This document shows positions 28,501 to 43,500 of a DNA stretch of 64,000 nucleotides, piece after piece. Source of the stretch: Ifrita kowaldi. Lineage: Eukaryota; Chordata; Aves; Passeriformes; Cinclosomatidae. The translations under genes and the position numbers were made by a program. Location of the stretch: assembly GCA_013398055.1 (NCBI GenBank), contig VZRS01014182.1:372807-436806 (forward strand), given 5' to 3'. The notes under the pieces were generated by a model, which had not been told where the DNA came from, did not search any database, and saw nothing but the letters and a program-made list of their open reading frames with translations. Position 1 is the first letter of the stretch. Each line of letters begins with the position of its first letter.

Positions 28501-31500
28501 TTCTTCCTTCTGTCTGAATTTCAAATCTTTAGCTGACATTTTTATAAGCAATTCAGTTTTTGCCTGTAACTTTTCAGGATAGTTTTCTAGGTAGATTTTT
28601 GCAAGGTTAGTCCTTGCTGCTATAAACTGCAACAACAGTCTGGAAATTCCTTATGTCTGAAGTCATGTCAGCTAGTGATACAGGTCAGGCCCCTCAGGAA
28701 TGGCTACTGCAAGCCTATTTACACTGGTCTACTATATCATGAGTTCTAAAGGCTTGTCAGCTTTTGAACGTCTTATAAGATCAAAGAATGAAAAATTCCA
28801 TCAAATCAGCTATTAAAAAACCCAAGTAGATTTCCCTTATTGCACTGGATAATATCAGGAGCAAACAGAAAAACATCTTGTTCCTTTTTTGAGAAAAACA
28901 AAGCCAGCAATAACCAAAGATAAAAGCTGACAATTGATTTCATGTTGATTAAATCTTCTTTAAGTTTTCTTTTGATGCTGCTTTCTTCTTATATTTCTAA
29001 TGCTGTTAGTATGTATGTAGTATCTTTCCACAGAGGCTTGAGAATGATTGTCCATAAAATCAATTTTATTCCTGTTCAGTTATGTTTATTTTAAGTGTGT
29101 TTTCCAGGATTTTAATTTGAAGCTCCTGTTCAGCTTACATCAAGAACAGCCTTCTTTAATGTGAGTTTGCTTAACTAAAATCTCTTTTATAGGGATTCGT
29201 CTGCTAGTTCAATACGTGGTGGCAGTTCCTACACCAGAAGAAAATGGGAGGAAGATGTCAAGAAAAACAGTTTGAATGAAGGCCCTACATCAGTAAACAC
29301 AAGTTATCAAAGAAGGTGTGGGATTTTCTCTTTTTTTTTTAATCAAAATAGACTTAACAAGTACTGAATCATTTTGTAAGGACAGTTGAAAATTGAACGG
29401 TTATGTATTGACATGTTCATAATAATTGCAAAGTATTTATTGTCATGGTTGTGCTGGTTTAAACATGCAGTTGTATGTTGATGCATACAGTGGTTGTGCT
29501 GATTTTAAACTATGTAATTAAAGTTAGATGCTTTCTTTTTCCTATTGTTTATTTCAGTTTGGGGTTCATTTGGGTCTTTCCAGATGAGTTCAGCAGTCAA
29601 AGATAGTTATTTTAAATGTTGAAATAGAAGTAATTCTGCTTGGTATCTGAAAAGGGAGAAAACACTGTCTCTGTTGAGTTGTGGTTATATTGCATGACAG
29701 TCTTGGAGGTATTGGACTGCTGTAGTTAATTGTAAATTACAGTCATACCTATGCTGACCCTATGATGACTATAAGCATCATAGAATACATAAAATTCACT
29801 TGAATGCAAAGTAATTTATGAAATATGAGAATAGTTCTCAGGTGTGCTGGTTCCTAACTTGCAGAATTTTCTCAGGAGGAATCATATGCTGCACATATGT
29901 ACGTGATCAACTTTGCTGCATTGCGTAGTTTCAATGTAATTATTTTAGTCGAATTCTTCATTGTAATTAGTGGGGCAATAAATAGGTAAAATGAATGGAT
30001 CAAAGGAAAGACTCAAACAGCTAAGCTGCATATTGGTACGTGCTGCTGATGTACGTGATACATACTTAGCATTTTTTTGAGTTTTGGCGTTGATATTGTC
30101 AGTAACCAGGCTGTCTCATACAGCATAATACGTATTTATTTCTTGTTAACCTCCTGCCTTAAAAAAAAACCTTCCTCATTTTTCTTAACTTTAAGTTTAG
30201 GAACGATATTGCACAAATTTCTTTTTCTGGATGGAAAATACCAACAGTTTGATATATGAGAACAGTCTTTGCATGTTAGCTTTTTTCAGTATTTACACTT
30301 CTGTCTTCAAATGTACTCATTGCTTAAATGTACTCATTGCTTTTAAATTGCATGTGGTGCTTTAATATAGTGTATTTCCTTGTTCAGTTGTTTTTTTTGT
30401 CATTCTAGAGTTGATAGTAATACAAAGAATTATCAATTGCAGAATGACAAAGAAGAATCTTCCCTTAAGTCATTTGCAGTTAGTAATATGGTGCTTTGTC
30501 TGTCCTAACTGTGGATTCTGAGGTTTAGTCATGGGCAAACAACCTGACCTGCTAATGCAAGAGTTGTTCACATAGATCCAGTGGATAAAAATGTGGAAAC
30601 CACTGGGTCTGCTTTATAGCTTGAAGAGCAAGGGAAAAACCTGAGTGGGAGGTTATTCTTCCTGGGAATGATTAAAGATTTTTTTTAAAATGAGGCAGTA
30701 AATTTCATTGGTTTCAAATTATAAGAGGAGTGATATTGATGACATTTTCCTTCCTGGCAAGCTGTGCAGTAAGGTTCTGCATTTTCTGAAGTATTCAGTG
30801 TGGGTGAAACAGCAGTTTAAAAATGGGACATTGGGGGCCCTATATGAATACTTCAGTAGATGTGATCAAGACATTCTTACATAAACGAGTGAGATTCCAT
30901 TCTTTATCCTCTTTGGTAAAGAAATAGTTGGGACTAAGGGACACTTCTGCTGCCCTTCGAAGTCATAAATTAAAAGTCCTAGCCAAGGAAACAATGAAGA
31001 AAATGCTTCTTTTGCACCAGCAGTTTCCAAGTCTCAACTGAGGCACAGAATACATGGGCAGAATTTTAATGGATCGTTCACAGTTTGGTGATATTTTAAT
31101 GAGTAAATATAAGTAATAAATGCAGCCATTGTACATGTCTCTCCTTCAGTGGCTCCTTTGGTAGAAGACAAGATGATTTGATAAGTTCTAATGTTCCAAG
31201 TACTGCATCAACAGTTACCTCTTCTGCTGGTCTTCAGAAAACGCTGCCTGCCAGCACAAACACTACTACGAAGAGTACAACAGGTTCTACTTCAGCAGGT
31301 GTACAAAGCAGGTAATGGCACCAGGACAGTTTTCTTCCTTTTTTTTTGTCAGGTCTACTGTGTGCTTATGTATGTGCATGCGTTCTTGTTTAGTAGATCC
31401 TGGGGCTCTGGATTTTTTCAGTTTCCTGTTAAATTTGTTTTGATTTTATACAATTTGGCTCAAAAATTGTGAATGGCTTTCTACTGTAATGTGAAAGCCA

Positions 31501-34500
31501 TGTTGGTATAAAAGAATAAATCAAATGTTAGAAGGGTCTGAACAATAAAAGTTCAATTATTGTGAACTGCTAATTATTTATTCAATTTAATAGCTCAAGC
31601 TGAGCTTTTGTAGTAGAGACATTTCTCAGTTTGCTTCTTAAAAAAAAATCCATCCCTCAATTTACATGTTATTAGTTGTTTAGTAAAGTGCTTTCATTGT
31701 TTAGCTGTTTCCTTTTCTCTTTTTTTGTGTTGCTGCTTGTTATGCTGTAGTACCTCAAATCGTTTGTGGGCTGAGGATAGTACTGAGAAAGAAAAGGACA
31801 GTGTTCCTACAGCAGTGACCGTTCCTGTTGCACCATCTGTTGTAAATGCTACAGCCACTACCACAGCCATGACTACAGCTACTTCTGGCACTGTGTCCTC
31901 AACATCAGAGGTCAGGGAGAGACGGAGGTGTGTAAAGGTCCTAAGAGTAATATTGCTCTTACACAAAAGTTTTATTTTTTTCCTATTTAAAGGAATGTGT
32001 TGGTTACCACAGATTTGAACAGTACAGTGTGTAAAGCAGTGTTGTTTTCTTGCTGTGTATTGCAACAACTGATACCTCAGTTTATCTAAGAGCTTAGTAC
32101 TAGTAGAGACCATTCATGAAATTTAAACTTTGATATTGTATGTTTTTTGACTGGCCTTGGGTTCTCATATGGTATATGGTATTTTCAGATTTGTATTTCT
32201 CTTAATAGATTAAATGAGTCCTTTTAAAAATAACCGTAATGGAACTTTGTAAAAACACTGAATTAAAAATAATAAAATGAGTAATTAATTAATTATTACA
32301 ACTAAATTGCTGCTGATTGAGGTATTGTGCCATTGGCAGTGTGCTGATAATTTACAGCGTAGCATTTTTTCAATCATTTTGTATGCCTGGCATTATTGAG
32401 AAGAGAGTATTGAATTCAACACATTCTGTTTAATTCATGGCATGATTTAGGGTCTCTTCTACTTGAAACATAGTCATACAACTTCAAATGCAATGCTTTA
32501 ACAGATACTCAGTATGAAGAATGATTAAGATGGTAATGTAAATCTTATTTTAAGAATATGGTGGTTTTTTCTGTTTACAGCTGTATGAAGGATGAGTTGA
32601 GATTGATGCATATTTGTTTCCATAAAGAGTTGTTTCCTGCTATTTATGGAAGCAAAAATAAGATTTCAAAAGATTGTTAATTCCTGTTAGCTTTCCCTTG
32701 TTCTTCTCTTTCTGGGTATTTATAAATGTTTAACCCTTCTGCTGAAATGCAAGTTCAGATTTCTATGTTGCTCCTGTAGCAGTTTTAAAATGTACCTTCT
32801 GTATCAGTGCCAGATATGTGTATCACTGTATGTTCACATACTGGAGGCAGTGAAGTGTTCCTTATTACAGAAGAAGACTGCATTCTTGTGGTTCACTTAA
32901 GGCAGAAACATTTAAAGAGTCCTTATAGCATGAGACCTAATTAGGGTAGTCTGTTTTCCATAGTCTTCCTTCCTACCAAAAACTGAGATGAAATGAGTTC
33001 TATGATATGTGGATTATGCTTTTATTACTCCCCACCATGATTCAGGAAGGGTCCACATGTCCTACCAATCCATTTCAATAACAACTGTAGTTGGAACCTG
33101 CGTTTTCCATAGTGAATTTTGAACCAGCAAATGTAAAGCAAAACCAACAAAATGCTTTTTTTTCCAAAATAATTCAAAATAGTTCAAATTTTAAAATTCA
33201 AATGCTATTTCAGTCTTGTATCAGCTAGAAAGGCAAGGAAAATTAGAATTAGGCTTTTGCTGTCTTGTTTGCTCTCACTAGTGTGTGTATACTAATGTGC
33301 ATATACTACATATGTTTTAGATACCTGCGGTTGGCCTGAAATTCCTTGGTTTTCTCTGACTGGGCTCATTGCATAATATACTGTTGCAGATGCATTCTTG
33401 ATGGCGTATTAGGATATCTGTGAATCTTAGAGATCAAAATTGGAACAATTGCTGCATGCATTTGAGAATGTAGTGCTCCAAGTATGAGCACAAGCATATC
33501 TATTTGTATATATACAGATAGATACATATATGTGTGTGTATCTACATATGTGTCTATGCACATGAAAAAATAGATGTATATTAAATATTACATGCTATAT
33601 ATTTTCTTAAGTAGTGAAGTTGGTTAATCTGTGTTTATAGACTGAAACTGTATATTTAGAAAGTATGTTGGGAAGAGTATTTCAAAGATGTTTGAAAGGT
33701 AAAGATGTTATGAAGTACTTCATTGAAGAAGCGTGTCATGGTGCATCCTTGTGGAATAGCTGGAGAAGCTTTATTCTTTATTTGATTTTTAGGATTGGTT
33801 TAGAGAAACAGGGAAGGAAATGACAAACTTGAGTCTCTAAGTCTTTATGTCATGAATAATACAGCATAGGTAGCTGTGTGTGGTGCACTCAAGGGATACT
33901 AGGGAAGGGCACTTTTCTACTCTTGACTGCAGCTGCAGTGTGCACCTGAAAAGTTGAGAGTTTTCGTTTTCTCTCAGTGTGATTTAAAATACTTCAGATT
34001 TCTTGGAGAGTAGGTGTAGGTACTACAGTTACTAAAAAGCAAGTTGTGTGAAACAGTTTGTAGCAATTTTCAGGCCCTAAAGGTGACACCTGCTCTGCAG
34101 TCAAACCTTTCTAGGTAGATGGGGTTTCAGGTCCAGTTAACTAAAGCATCCTAACGGGCACCCTTTTCCTCATGTGGATGGAGCCTAGAATTCTTGGGAA
34201 ATGGCAAGTGAATCAAAAATGGTGTTTGCAAGAGCACCAGATAAGGAAATCAAATTAACATACTGTGGGTTTTTTTACGATGTGCCATAAGATGGGAGTT
34301 GTTTCAACATTTTTAAGTATAGCAGCTAATTGTAAGTGTTTTAATAGGGGTAGAACATAGGTTGTAATCCATAGGTCTGTGTAAATGAAGTTTTTAACTC
34401 TTAAGATTGTTTCAGAACACTTTTTAGTATGTGCTAAGGCTAACAGATACATTATTAGGTGAGCAAACTACGCTTTCCATACATAAATTATTTAGGTGTT

Positions 34501-37500
34501 AATAGATGATGGCATAATCACTAGCCAATTATTTTGAATCATTAGCCAGTGATTCTTAACTATTCTTAACTAATGATATATCAAAAGAGACAATCAGAAA
34601 ATATTATAGAACCTGATCTAAAGAAGCTCAGAGAGGTTTTAAGCAGCCTTTTAGTAACCTTTTGATTTTGCTTTTTTTGAATTTTTTTTCATATTTTTTC
34701 TAATTTTTAGCTAATCCAAGGATTTTAAAACAGTATGAAATTATAGCAGCATTCCCAGACTATTCTGTCATAGAAAATCAACAAATGCATTAAAAACTTT
34801 TAAGTTCTTTAATTATGGTTTTACATACATACAACTATATGCATTTATGCATGTATATATCTCCTGTTGGTTTTTTTACCCATTATCTGGATTAGAGAAT
34901 TTCTTAGAAGTCCAGACCTTGTATGTCTACTCTAGTAGCCCTTTGTCTTTGATTACAATTACCTGCTTATTCTGCAGGACTTGCGGGTTTCATGAAGATT
35001 TATTTTTAAGCTTTTTTTTTTCAAAGGGACTTGGATTATTCAAAGCATGGATGATTCATGTGAAAATATGGTAACCACCTCCTCAGGGATTTTTAATTTC
35101 TGGTGAAATTGATGATATAATTAGATTTTCTGCATTAACGGTACATTTAGCTTTTTCTAAGAGCATACAAGTTATGTTAAAAGTTAATATGCACACATAT
35201 TTGATGTATAAATGTCTAACTGGCTGAATCTCTGAGGTCTTCTACCCCTGTGTTAGTAGACCAGTGAAATACCAAAAAAGCTGAAGTTATATTTATAGAA
35301 AATGGTAAAAAGAAATCTAAATTAAGTAAGAAAACTCTGTGTATTTTAATTGAGTTCTAAGACTGCTGTCTTGATGAATAAGTAGATCAGTTTGTTATGG
35401 AGGAAATGTGTAAAATGTAATCTGTCTTATATAGTTAAATATTTTCTTCTGTCTGCTTTGGTTTTCAGTCTGTCATGTTTTGAGGGGGGATTTCGACTGT
35501 TTAATACATTTGTGCAAAAAAATTATCACGTGCCAATTTTGTTTGCAATTAACTCTTTAGATCATACCTCACTCCAGTACGGGATGAAGAGTCAGAGTCC
35601 CAAAGAAAAGCTAGATCCAGACAAGCAAGACAGTCTAGAAGATCTACACAGGTATAGTATTACTAAAGCTTCTACATTTTTGAAGACGTACCCATAACAT
35701 CATTCTTGAGAAACAGGCATAGCGTACTGCATTTCCATCCATTTCTAATTTTTTTTGCTGTGCATGAACTGTTGTAGGTAATATGATTGAGCTGATCAAC
35801 ATATGGATAGCTAATAAGATTCATGACATAGGAAAAAATACTTTCAATCTAGTTTCTGTAGAGAAGGAAAAATACTAAAAGAGTTTTTTATTACATGCTA
35901 ATGATCTAGTATGTAACTGCATGTCTCCTTGCAGCATTTCTCTCTCTTAGTTTACATACTGATATAGTTGGAGGTTCTTCCCAGTTTCTATCAGTATGTA
36001 TCAGCAACTAGCACAATCCTAGCACAGGGAATGATGTGGCAGTAGCAAAAGAGAGTATCTCTAACAGTACTCAAATGCTCTTTGGGCAGTAGAGCAACTG
36101 CCAACCAACTATCTGCTGGCAAACTGAGAAAAATCAGCAAATAGTCCCTGAATTAAACAGCACAAAGCAATACTCCAGCCATTGTCCTTAGCTGTTTTCA
36201 GGCTGAGTCCATAGCTACATTGTTTACTGATGTTACTTTCAAATCTTTGCAGTTTTAATCCCCTCAAATACTTCTGGTTAATTTTCCTAATGAGAGATCT
36301 GTGCTGCTTGATATGACTTCATTGTACAGGAGTTATTTTTATTTCTTAGTACTAATTCAGAGCCCTGAATGATGGTCAGACTACAGGCTAACTATTGTTG
36401 AATCTTTACAGTGAAGAGGCTATCAGGGATCATTGGATTAAATTTTATCAATACTAAAAGCAATTAAATAACTGGTAAGATGCAAAATTGGCTTTGAAGA
36501 ATATATTACAAAGTGTTTTGAACAATGTCTCAGTAAGATACATCAGCTGAAAAGCATAGTAGAGAAAAGCTGTCTTCATAAAATTGTTTGCTTTCCGAGC
36601 TTATTTCAAAACTAGTTTCTAGCCTAAAAGTAATGAGACTTTTTAGTGTTGCTGACCTAAAAATCCAGTTGCAGTGAATTAATTTGTAAAGCATCAACAT
36701 TTCTGAAAATATGAGCATTATAGTTTTAGGGTTCTTTCAGAAAAGTTTAGTATGCTTATGATCATATTAGAAGCATCTAGTGGATTCTTAAATTATTTCT
36801 ATAGCATCTTCTATGCAATCTGTATCTACTAGTTCAGCTACAAATTGTCTTGCTGGAGAGTCTGTGGTAGATCGCATTACAGCAAATACTTGCCACGTAT
36901 CAGAGGAATGTTTGGTTCCAAGATCTAAGAGGAAACCTTATAGGTAGAATATATAGGTGAAATTTATTTCTTAATAGATAGATTTAATTTTTTTTAAGTT
37001 GAATCTTTTTTTTCAAAATATTTATGTAATGTGATCATCTGCATTAGTGTTAATGTTATATTAAAATGGTGTTTGCTGACTGCTGTTTTCACAGGGTGTA
37101 ACACTGACAGATCTTCAAGAAGCTGAAAAAACCATAGGAAGAAGTCGTCCCACACGAACCAGAGAACAGGAAAATGAAGAAAAAGATAAGGAGGAGAAAG
37201 AAAAGCAAGACAAAGAAAAACAAGAAGAAAAGAAAGAATCTGAAACTAAAGATGATGATTATAGACAAAGATATTCCCGAACTGTTGAAGAGGTATTTTC
37301 ATGATGAGTCTCTTTAGGTAGAGAAATTATATGAATCTTTACTCCAACTATATTATTTTAACTTTGGTACTACTATGAGAAGTATTTATACAGTTAAATG
37401 TTCTCATATCCTGTGGTTTATATTTGTTAATCCTGGTGAATTAATTCTGACATTTTTCTGTTGAATAGCCATATCATCGCTATAGACCAACTTCCACTTC

Positions 37501-40500
37501 AACTTCTTCATCATCCACCTCTTCGCTCTCCACCTCCGCTAGCTCTCTATCAACTTCAAGTCAGCTAAACAGACCAAACAGCCTTATAGGTATAACTTCT
37601 GCCTATTCTCGGAGTGGAACAAAGGAAAGTGAGAGAGGTAAGAGTACTGTTTATGGTGGGGTTTTTTGTTGTTTAGTTGACAAAGGGCAGCTTACATTTC
37701 TAGAGGCATTTCAAAATTGAGTGGGATATGTAAGACCACTGGGTATGTACCTTGCTCCCATCTTCTGCAAGAAATTTCAAAACTTGCATATAGAGAGGAA
37801 AATTATCTTCTGTATTTGGTGGTGTTTTGCAGTCATTTGGTTTTTTTCTAATTTTGAGTCACAGAAATTTCAAATACACTGCCATAAATATCCACATAAT
37901 GCTTTAATTTCTGCTTTAACACAGCAACTATAATAAAATACTGTATTTCAGGGTCCAAATACTTGCAGGTATTAAGAAGGAATTTTGCTTGATTAAACAA
38001 TTGCTAAATAATTAGGGCTTTGTTTCAGTCCTTCCACATTGAAGGACTGGAATGATGCTTTATTTCTTTAAGGACCTCTCAGGGTTATATGAGCAGCTGG
38101 AAAAGGAGAGGCAATGTTTCCCGTTGTAGTTCAGATGTAACCATACTTCTGCGTACTTTAACTGGTTTATGTAATCTTAAACTGAGGGTTACATGCATGA
38201 TTCAAGGATCACAAAAAAGCTCTTCTCTGATGTCACAGAGATTTTGCTCTCATTTCGAATGTGAATCACCTGCTGTAATTCTTAGAGATGTTGGACCTGA
38301 TTCTTTGCCTTTCAAAGGAGAAGCTTGTTAACATACATTGTGATCTTTTGTTCTTGGAATTGCCACAGTTGATTTTAGACAAATACTTTATTTCAAATTA
38401 TTAATGATAACTTCAGTAGGGGTACTGATTGAAATGGATAGTTTTGCTCTACAGAGGGTCAGATAAAATGGTCCACTGATGAAATCTCCATGAAGTATAC
38501 AGCAGTATTGCCATGTTCCCTAGAACGGTGTTTTCTGAGGAAGTTACTGGGGCTAGACTTCAGAGATATGCTTTCTGATTTTTTTCCCTTTGTCCTAAAA
38601 TGAACTGAAATTTGGATTAAGATTCTTTCGTAATGCATGCTTACTCTAGGAAACTCACTCTAGATTGTTCAGTGGAAAAGCTTTTCACTAGTAAATACTA
38701 GCTACTTCAGGGTTTGGTTTTTTTTTCAAATTATGACTTTTGGAGGAGAAATACACTACCATCTGAAATCCCAGAGGTAAAATCCCAGTTTATTTAATTA
38801 GGAAAGGTATATGTTCACCACGAATGTATTTCCCTTCTTTCCTATTTAATTCTTCCTTCACTCTAAAATGTTTATTTACCTCTGAAGACTAGTGATGGTA
38901 GTTAATAAGGATTATTGATTCTTCTGTCTGAACTCAATTCTGTGGTTTCTTTAATAAAAGAACATCAGGCTGAATAGACTACATGATAATAAGTAAAGAA
39001 CTTTGGCTTGGGCAGGTTTGTTTAAATTTTTTTTGCACAAATTGCTTGTAAGCAAATAGGGCACCGAACACAATCCTGAGTTGTTACATCTATTTTGAAT
39101 TGCAATTGCATTTGTTTTAAAGAAAAAGGACATCTGTAATACAGTAATAATCTAATCTAGGAGGTCCCATTTTATTCTTCCTTAGAGCAAAGATGGAGAG
39201 GATTGCGATGGAAAGGAGGACTCTAAGGAGGACTTCTAAAGTTGGGGGGGGTTTAATACTGCATCCTTGATGTATGCAAAAAAAAGCTTGTTTGATGAAT
39301 AATGGTGAAGAATTATCTTCTCTTTTTTTGTACTTTTATATGTCTGCTGAGACAGATTACGTGACAGTTTTGAAAACTGAATTGTAAGTCCAAGTTGTAT
39401 TGTATACTGTTACATTGAGACATTTTGTTTAGGTGACTGAGGTGAAATTAGTATTTACAGTATTTTAGAGCTATATGTTCTGGGGAGCATATATTACAGC
39501 AAACCCTGTATGTGGTAAGAAGCTCTTCAGCGAATTTATTTCAGGTAAAAAGTATTTATTGTGAGCATTTTAAAGACTGAGAAGAAGTATTTCAGAAAAT
39601 TAGACTGTGTCATAATTCAGTGAATGAGAAAGTTGTTATTAACAGAAGGGGGCAAAAAAGAAGAAGAAAAGGAAGAAGATAAGTCGCAGCCTAAGTCTAT
39701 AAGGGAAAGACGGAGACCAAGAGAAAAACGACGATCTACAGGAGTTTCTTTTTGGACTCAGGATGTAAGTAAATTTCACTTGTAGCAAAATGTAATGTGT
39801 ATAGTGTACTCTTAAAATTGAGAATTGTTTAGAGTAATACAATATATAACTGATTGTTCCAGAAAAAAATACGCTTTTCAAGTTAAATATTCTTTGTTTT
39901 TGTTTTGGTGCTTTCAGGAGCAAAATCAAAATTAAGTTTTTTCAGTTGATAGTGCTATCAAGAATTCTAGAACACTGTGGTAACCATAACTTAATAGGAA
40001 TTAATTATAATCTAAGGGAAAAAAATAAATTATTGAACAAATGTTTTCCATTGCATGCATACCAAAGCTGTAAAAATGAGACTTGTTATTTGGCACATTG
40101 CAAGTAGCTATGTATTTCGCAACGTACAGAACTGCTGTCATATTAGAAAGGTTACAGTTGATGTTTTAGACTATTCAGTTTTCTTTCTCACAGGATCCAT
40201 ATATAATGTAATAGCCAGATTTTCATGTGTCAAATGCAAAGTTGTTTCATCTCCTTCTGATACTGAAAACATGTTCCTGTTTGAGAATTTTCTTCGTATA
40301 TCCTGTATATTCTCTGTGGAGTACTCTGCTGCTCTTACATTTTCATATTAAAAGTGTAGAATGCATTAAAATCTTACTAAGCTTTCAACAGTTTAATTAT
40401 TTTTCCTCTCCCACCTCTTTCACCAGAGTGATGAAAATGAGCAGGATCATCAGTCCGATTCAGAAGAAGGAACAAATAGGAAAGAAACTCAGGTAATTTA

Positions 40501-43500
40501 AGAAAAATAATTTGTTCATTAACCTTTAAGAGATACATTTTGATTGTAAAATTTTTGTTGCAGTTGAATTTACATATCAACAGTGACCATAACTGACTGT
40601 TTTGTCTTCCATTCTGATTATGTAGAATTAGCATCCAGAAAATGTAGATGAGATTTTTGACACACAGGTCAGGGACATGGTGCAGCAGGTTACTGGACCA
40701 AGCATTCAGTTTCTACCCAGCAAAACCTTTATTTCATCTACACTGTTATTTTCAGATAAATGATGTCCAATTACTTACGCACATTAATTAAAACCTTTGA
40801 AAATTAAACCCAGTGCTGCAATTACTATAATTAACAAATAATATGAGAAGTTAATTTAAGGAAGCCCTGAAAGTTGAAGAGTACGATGTATGTAATTTCT
40901 CCATTGAACAAAATGGTTTTCTGGACATCCTAAATGAGTGTTACTGGTCTTGATAAAAAGTCAGTGGAAAACAGTGTAATAGGCTTGATTTGATGGGAAA
41001 AGTCCTTAAAAACAGAATGGTGTGTGACAGTAGGATGAAAAAAGTGTTAAAAGGTAATTAGTAACATAACCTGTGCTATAGGAAGAATGTATTTCCTTTG
41101 ACCTAAACCCTGGAATAACACACTGTAGCCAGCTGGGGATCGGCCTCTTCTCTCAGGCAACCAGCAACAGGACTAAAGGAAGTGGCCTCAAGCTGAGCCA
41201 GGGAGGTTCAGGTTGGACATCAGGAAGAGTTTTCTCACTGAAAGGGGTAGTTAAGCATTGGAACAGGCTGTCCAGAGAGGCTGTGGAGTCACCATCACTG
41301 GAAGTGTTCAAGAAACAACTGGACATGGCACTTAAATGCTATAGTTTAGTTGTCATGGTGGTGTTCAGTCAAAGGTTGGACTTGGTGATCTTGGAAGTGT
41401 TTTCCAATGCAAATGATTTTATGGTGAAATACCAGAACAGGTTGCCCAGAGAAGTTGTAGATGTGGTTTGGGTGCATGCTACAGAGAAAGTTAGAGGACC
41501 TTAGACAAAGAATGATTTCTAGCCTGAAAATGTTAAGGAATCAGAAAAATCATTATCTTATTCATGTCAGAGGTTTTTGAAAGAACTGTCTTGTAAGATT
41601 TCAGTTTGTGCTTTCTTTTTCTTCAGAACTGTCTTTTGACTCCTTAGATGATCATTTGTCCGTAAAGAAAAGCTATTAAAGAGAAGTCAGACTTTGCTAA
41701 GCACTTTTGACAGTTTGAGGTTGTTCTCTAATTTTGTTCAGGCTTTTTAATATTAAGAGCAGAAAATTTCTTGAATTAGCACAAAAAATGCTGTGTTGTT
41801 ACTTAAAAGAAATTGGTGTTCCTGCTAGAATACTCTTAGAACTAAGTTGTAGGATAGCCACTTAAAAATAAGGAAGTTGGAAGATTTCTTTGGTGGATGA
41901 AGTGTTTCTGTGAAGCTGGTTTTTAAGTATGATGCATTGCAAAAAACCCCTATTAATTTGAAAAGATACTACAACTGTGGTTAGCTTATAATTAATGGAC
42001 TGTGGCATATTCTACAAAATCTCTTAATTCGCAGCATTGTTCATGCTCTTGACAGAAAATAGCAATGTTTTATTTGGAGTGGTTAGGCTATAGTATGTAC
42101 CTTTAACATCCTCTGTGCAGTAAGTGCACTTCAACGTGTCAAAGGGGAGATTGAGTGTATTGTGGAGAATGTGGCTGTTTTCCTCTGTACATTGAAAAAA
42201 TACAGTTTCCTTCTATAAAAGGAAACCAAGCAAGCCACATCAGCCCCCCCAGAAAACCACCTATGGGGAAGGCTTCAGCCACTGCTAGGTGAGTAACATT
42301 GGAGGGTGTCCAGGTGATGATACATCAGTAGAGTTTCTTGACTGAAATGTCTTCACTCAAGATTGGAATAGTAATTGGAAGAAATTATGAATCTGTATTG
42401 ACCACCCAGAGGGGAAAAAGGTTTGTATGACTGATGTAATGCTTAGAGTGCACTCCCTCACTCTTAAGTCATCCTTTTAATTAAGTTTCACTTGTCATAT
42501 AAAGAGAGTTTCATTTTTTATATTATTTTCATTCCTTCATTCATTCCAGGTGAATCCACAAGGGCAAAATTTGCTATGTCATTTAAATTAAGTCTAATAA
42601 GTACTTCCTTATGTTGTTGGTGTAGTAACTTGTTTCCAGACACGCTATGTTGAAACAGTGATCCTGTATCTTAATTTGTTTTGAGCTGAAGTCATTATGT
42701 TCAAAACATTATAGCTAATGTTAAAGAAGAGGAAGAAGGAAGAGTGAATTTGAGAAACACCGTTCTGATGCCTTTGATAAGAGCGAAGCAAGCCCAGAAT
42801 GCACCAACTGCTGAAATGGCTCCACTGTTTAGGGTGCTTCAGGCTTTTAGAGTGTTATGTTAACGTCCTGTGTAAATCATATTTTGGCAAGTGCATTCTA
42901 GCACATATTTCTTTTATTTTCTGGACATAACAAAATCGAAGCTTGTCAAGGTTTAGATAATGCGTACTGATGGATAGCGTGTGCATTTGACATAACTGTT
43001 GTATTTGTTCACAGATGGGTATATAGTTTAATTAAATTGTTGACTGATCCATTCTTTTTCTCTCTTTTTACCTCTCCCCACCTCAGAGTGACAGCCTTTC
43101 AAGGTATGTGCAATTTAAACAAATTAATTTAGAATTGTTGTACTTTGTCTGCATGTTGTCACTTTAAGTTCTTTATGTACAAATTCAGCTTAACTCCAAC
43201 TCCAATTCTTAAATTGGATTGAGCTTTAAAAGGCTGTGATGATACTTACGTTTTGTATGAAGTGTGATTGTAAAGCTGCAGTCCTGCCATGTGTGGGTGG
43301 AGTATGCCATTCTGGGGAGTATGTTGAACTCTGTATTTGTAATGCACTGAAGGCAGGCTGGGCATTTCACAGAACATAGTGGACACAGTACTGTACTCTA
43401 CATATTTTTCAGCATGGACCCAGCGTTTACAAAGTAGACAAGAAGTTCTTGTTGCCCCTCTTTTAGAATATCCTACTAAAAATTTTCTATGTAACCTCAA

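Larger units (their letters stand above)
40493..43086 (+). other. PPP1R12A: intron, 2.6 kb, with CR1 fragments
   Basis: Contains CR1 at 41130-41433 and a second small fragment after it. The last 60 nt are a near-continuous pyrimidine tract (43048-43084) before the 17-nt microexon. Confidence 0.8.

Noticed and set aside
38089..38331. 80-codon open frame in an intron
   Set aside because: No homology and no acceptor/donor pair that would join it to MYPT1 exons in phase.
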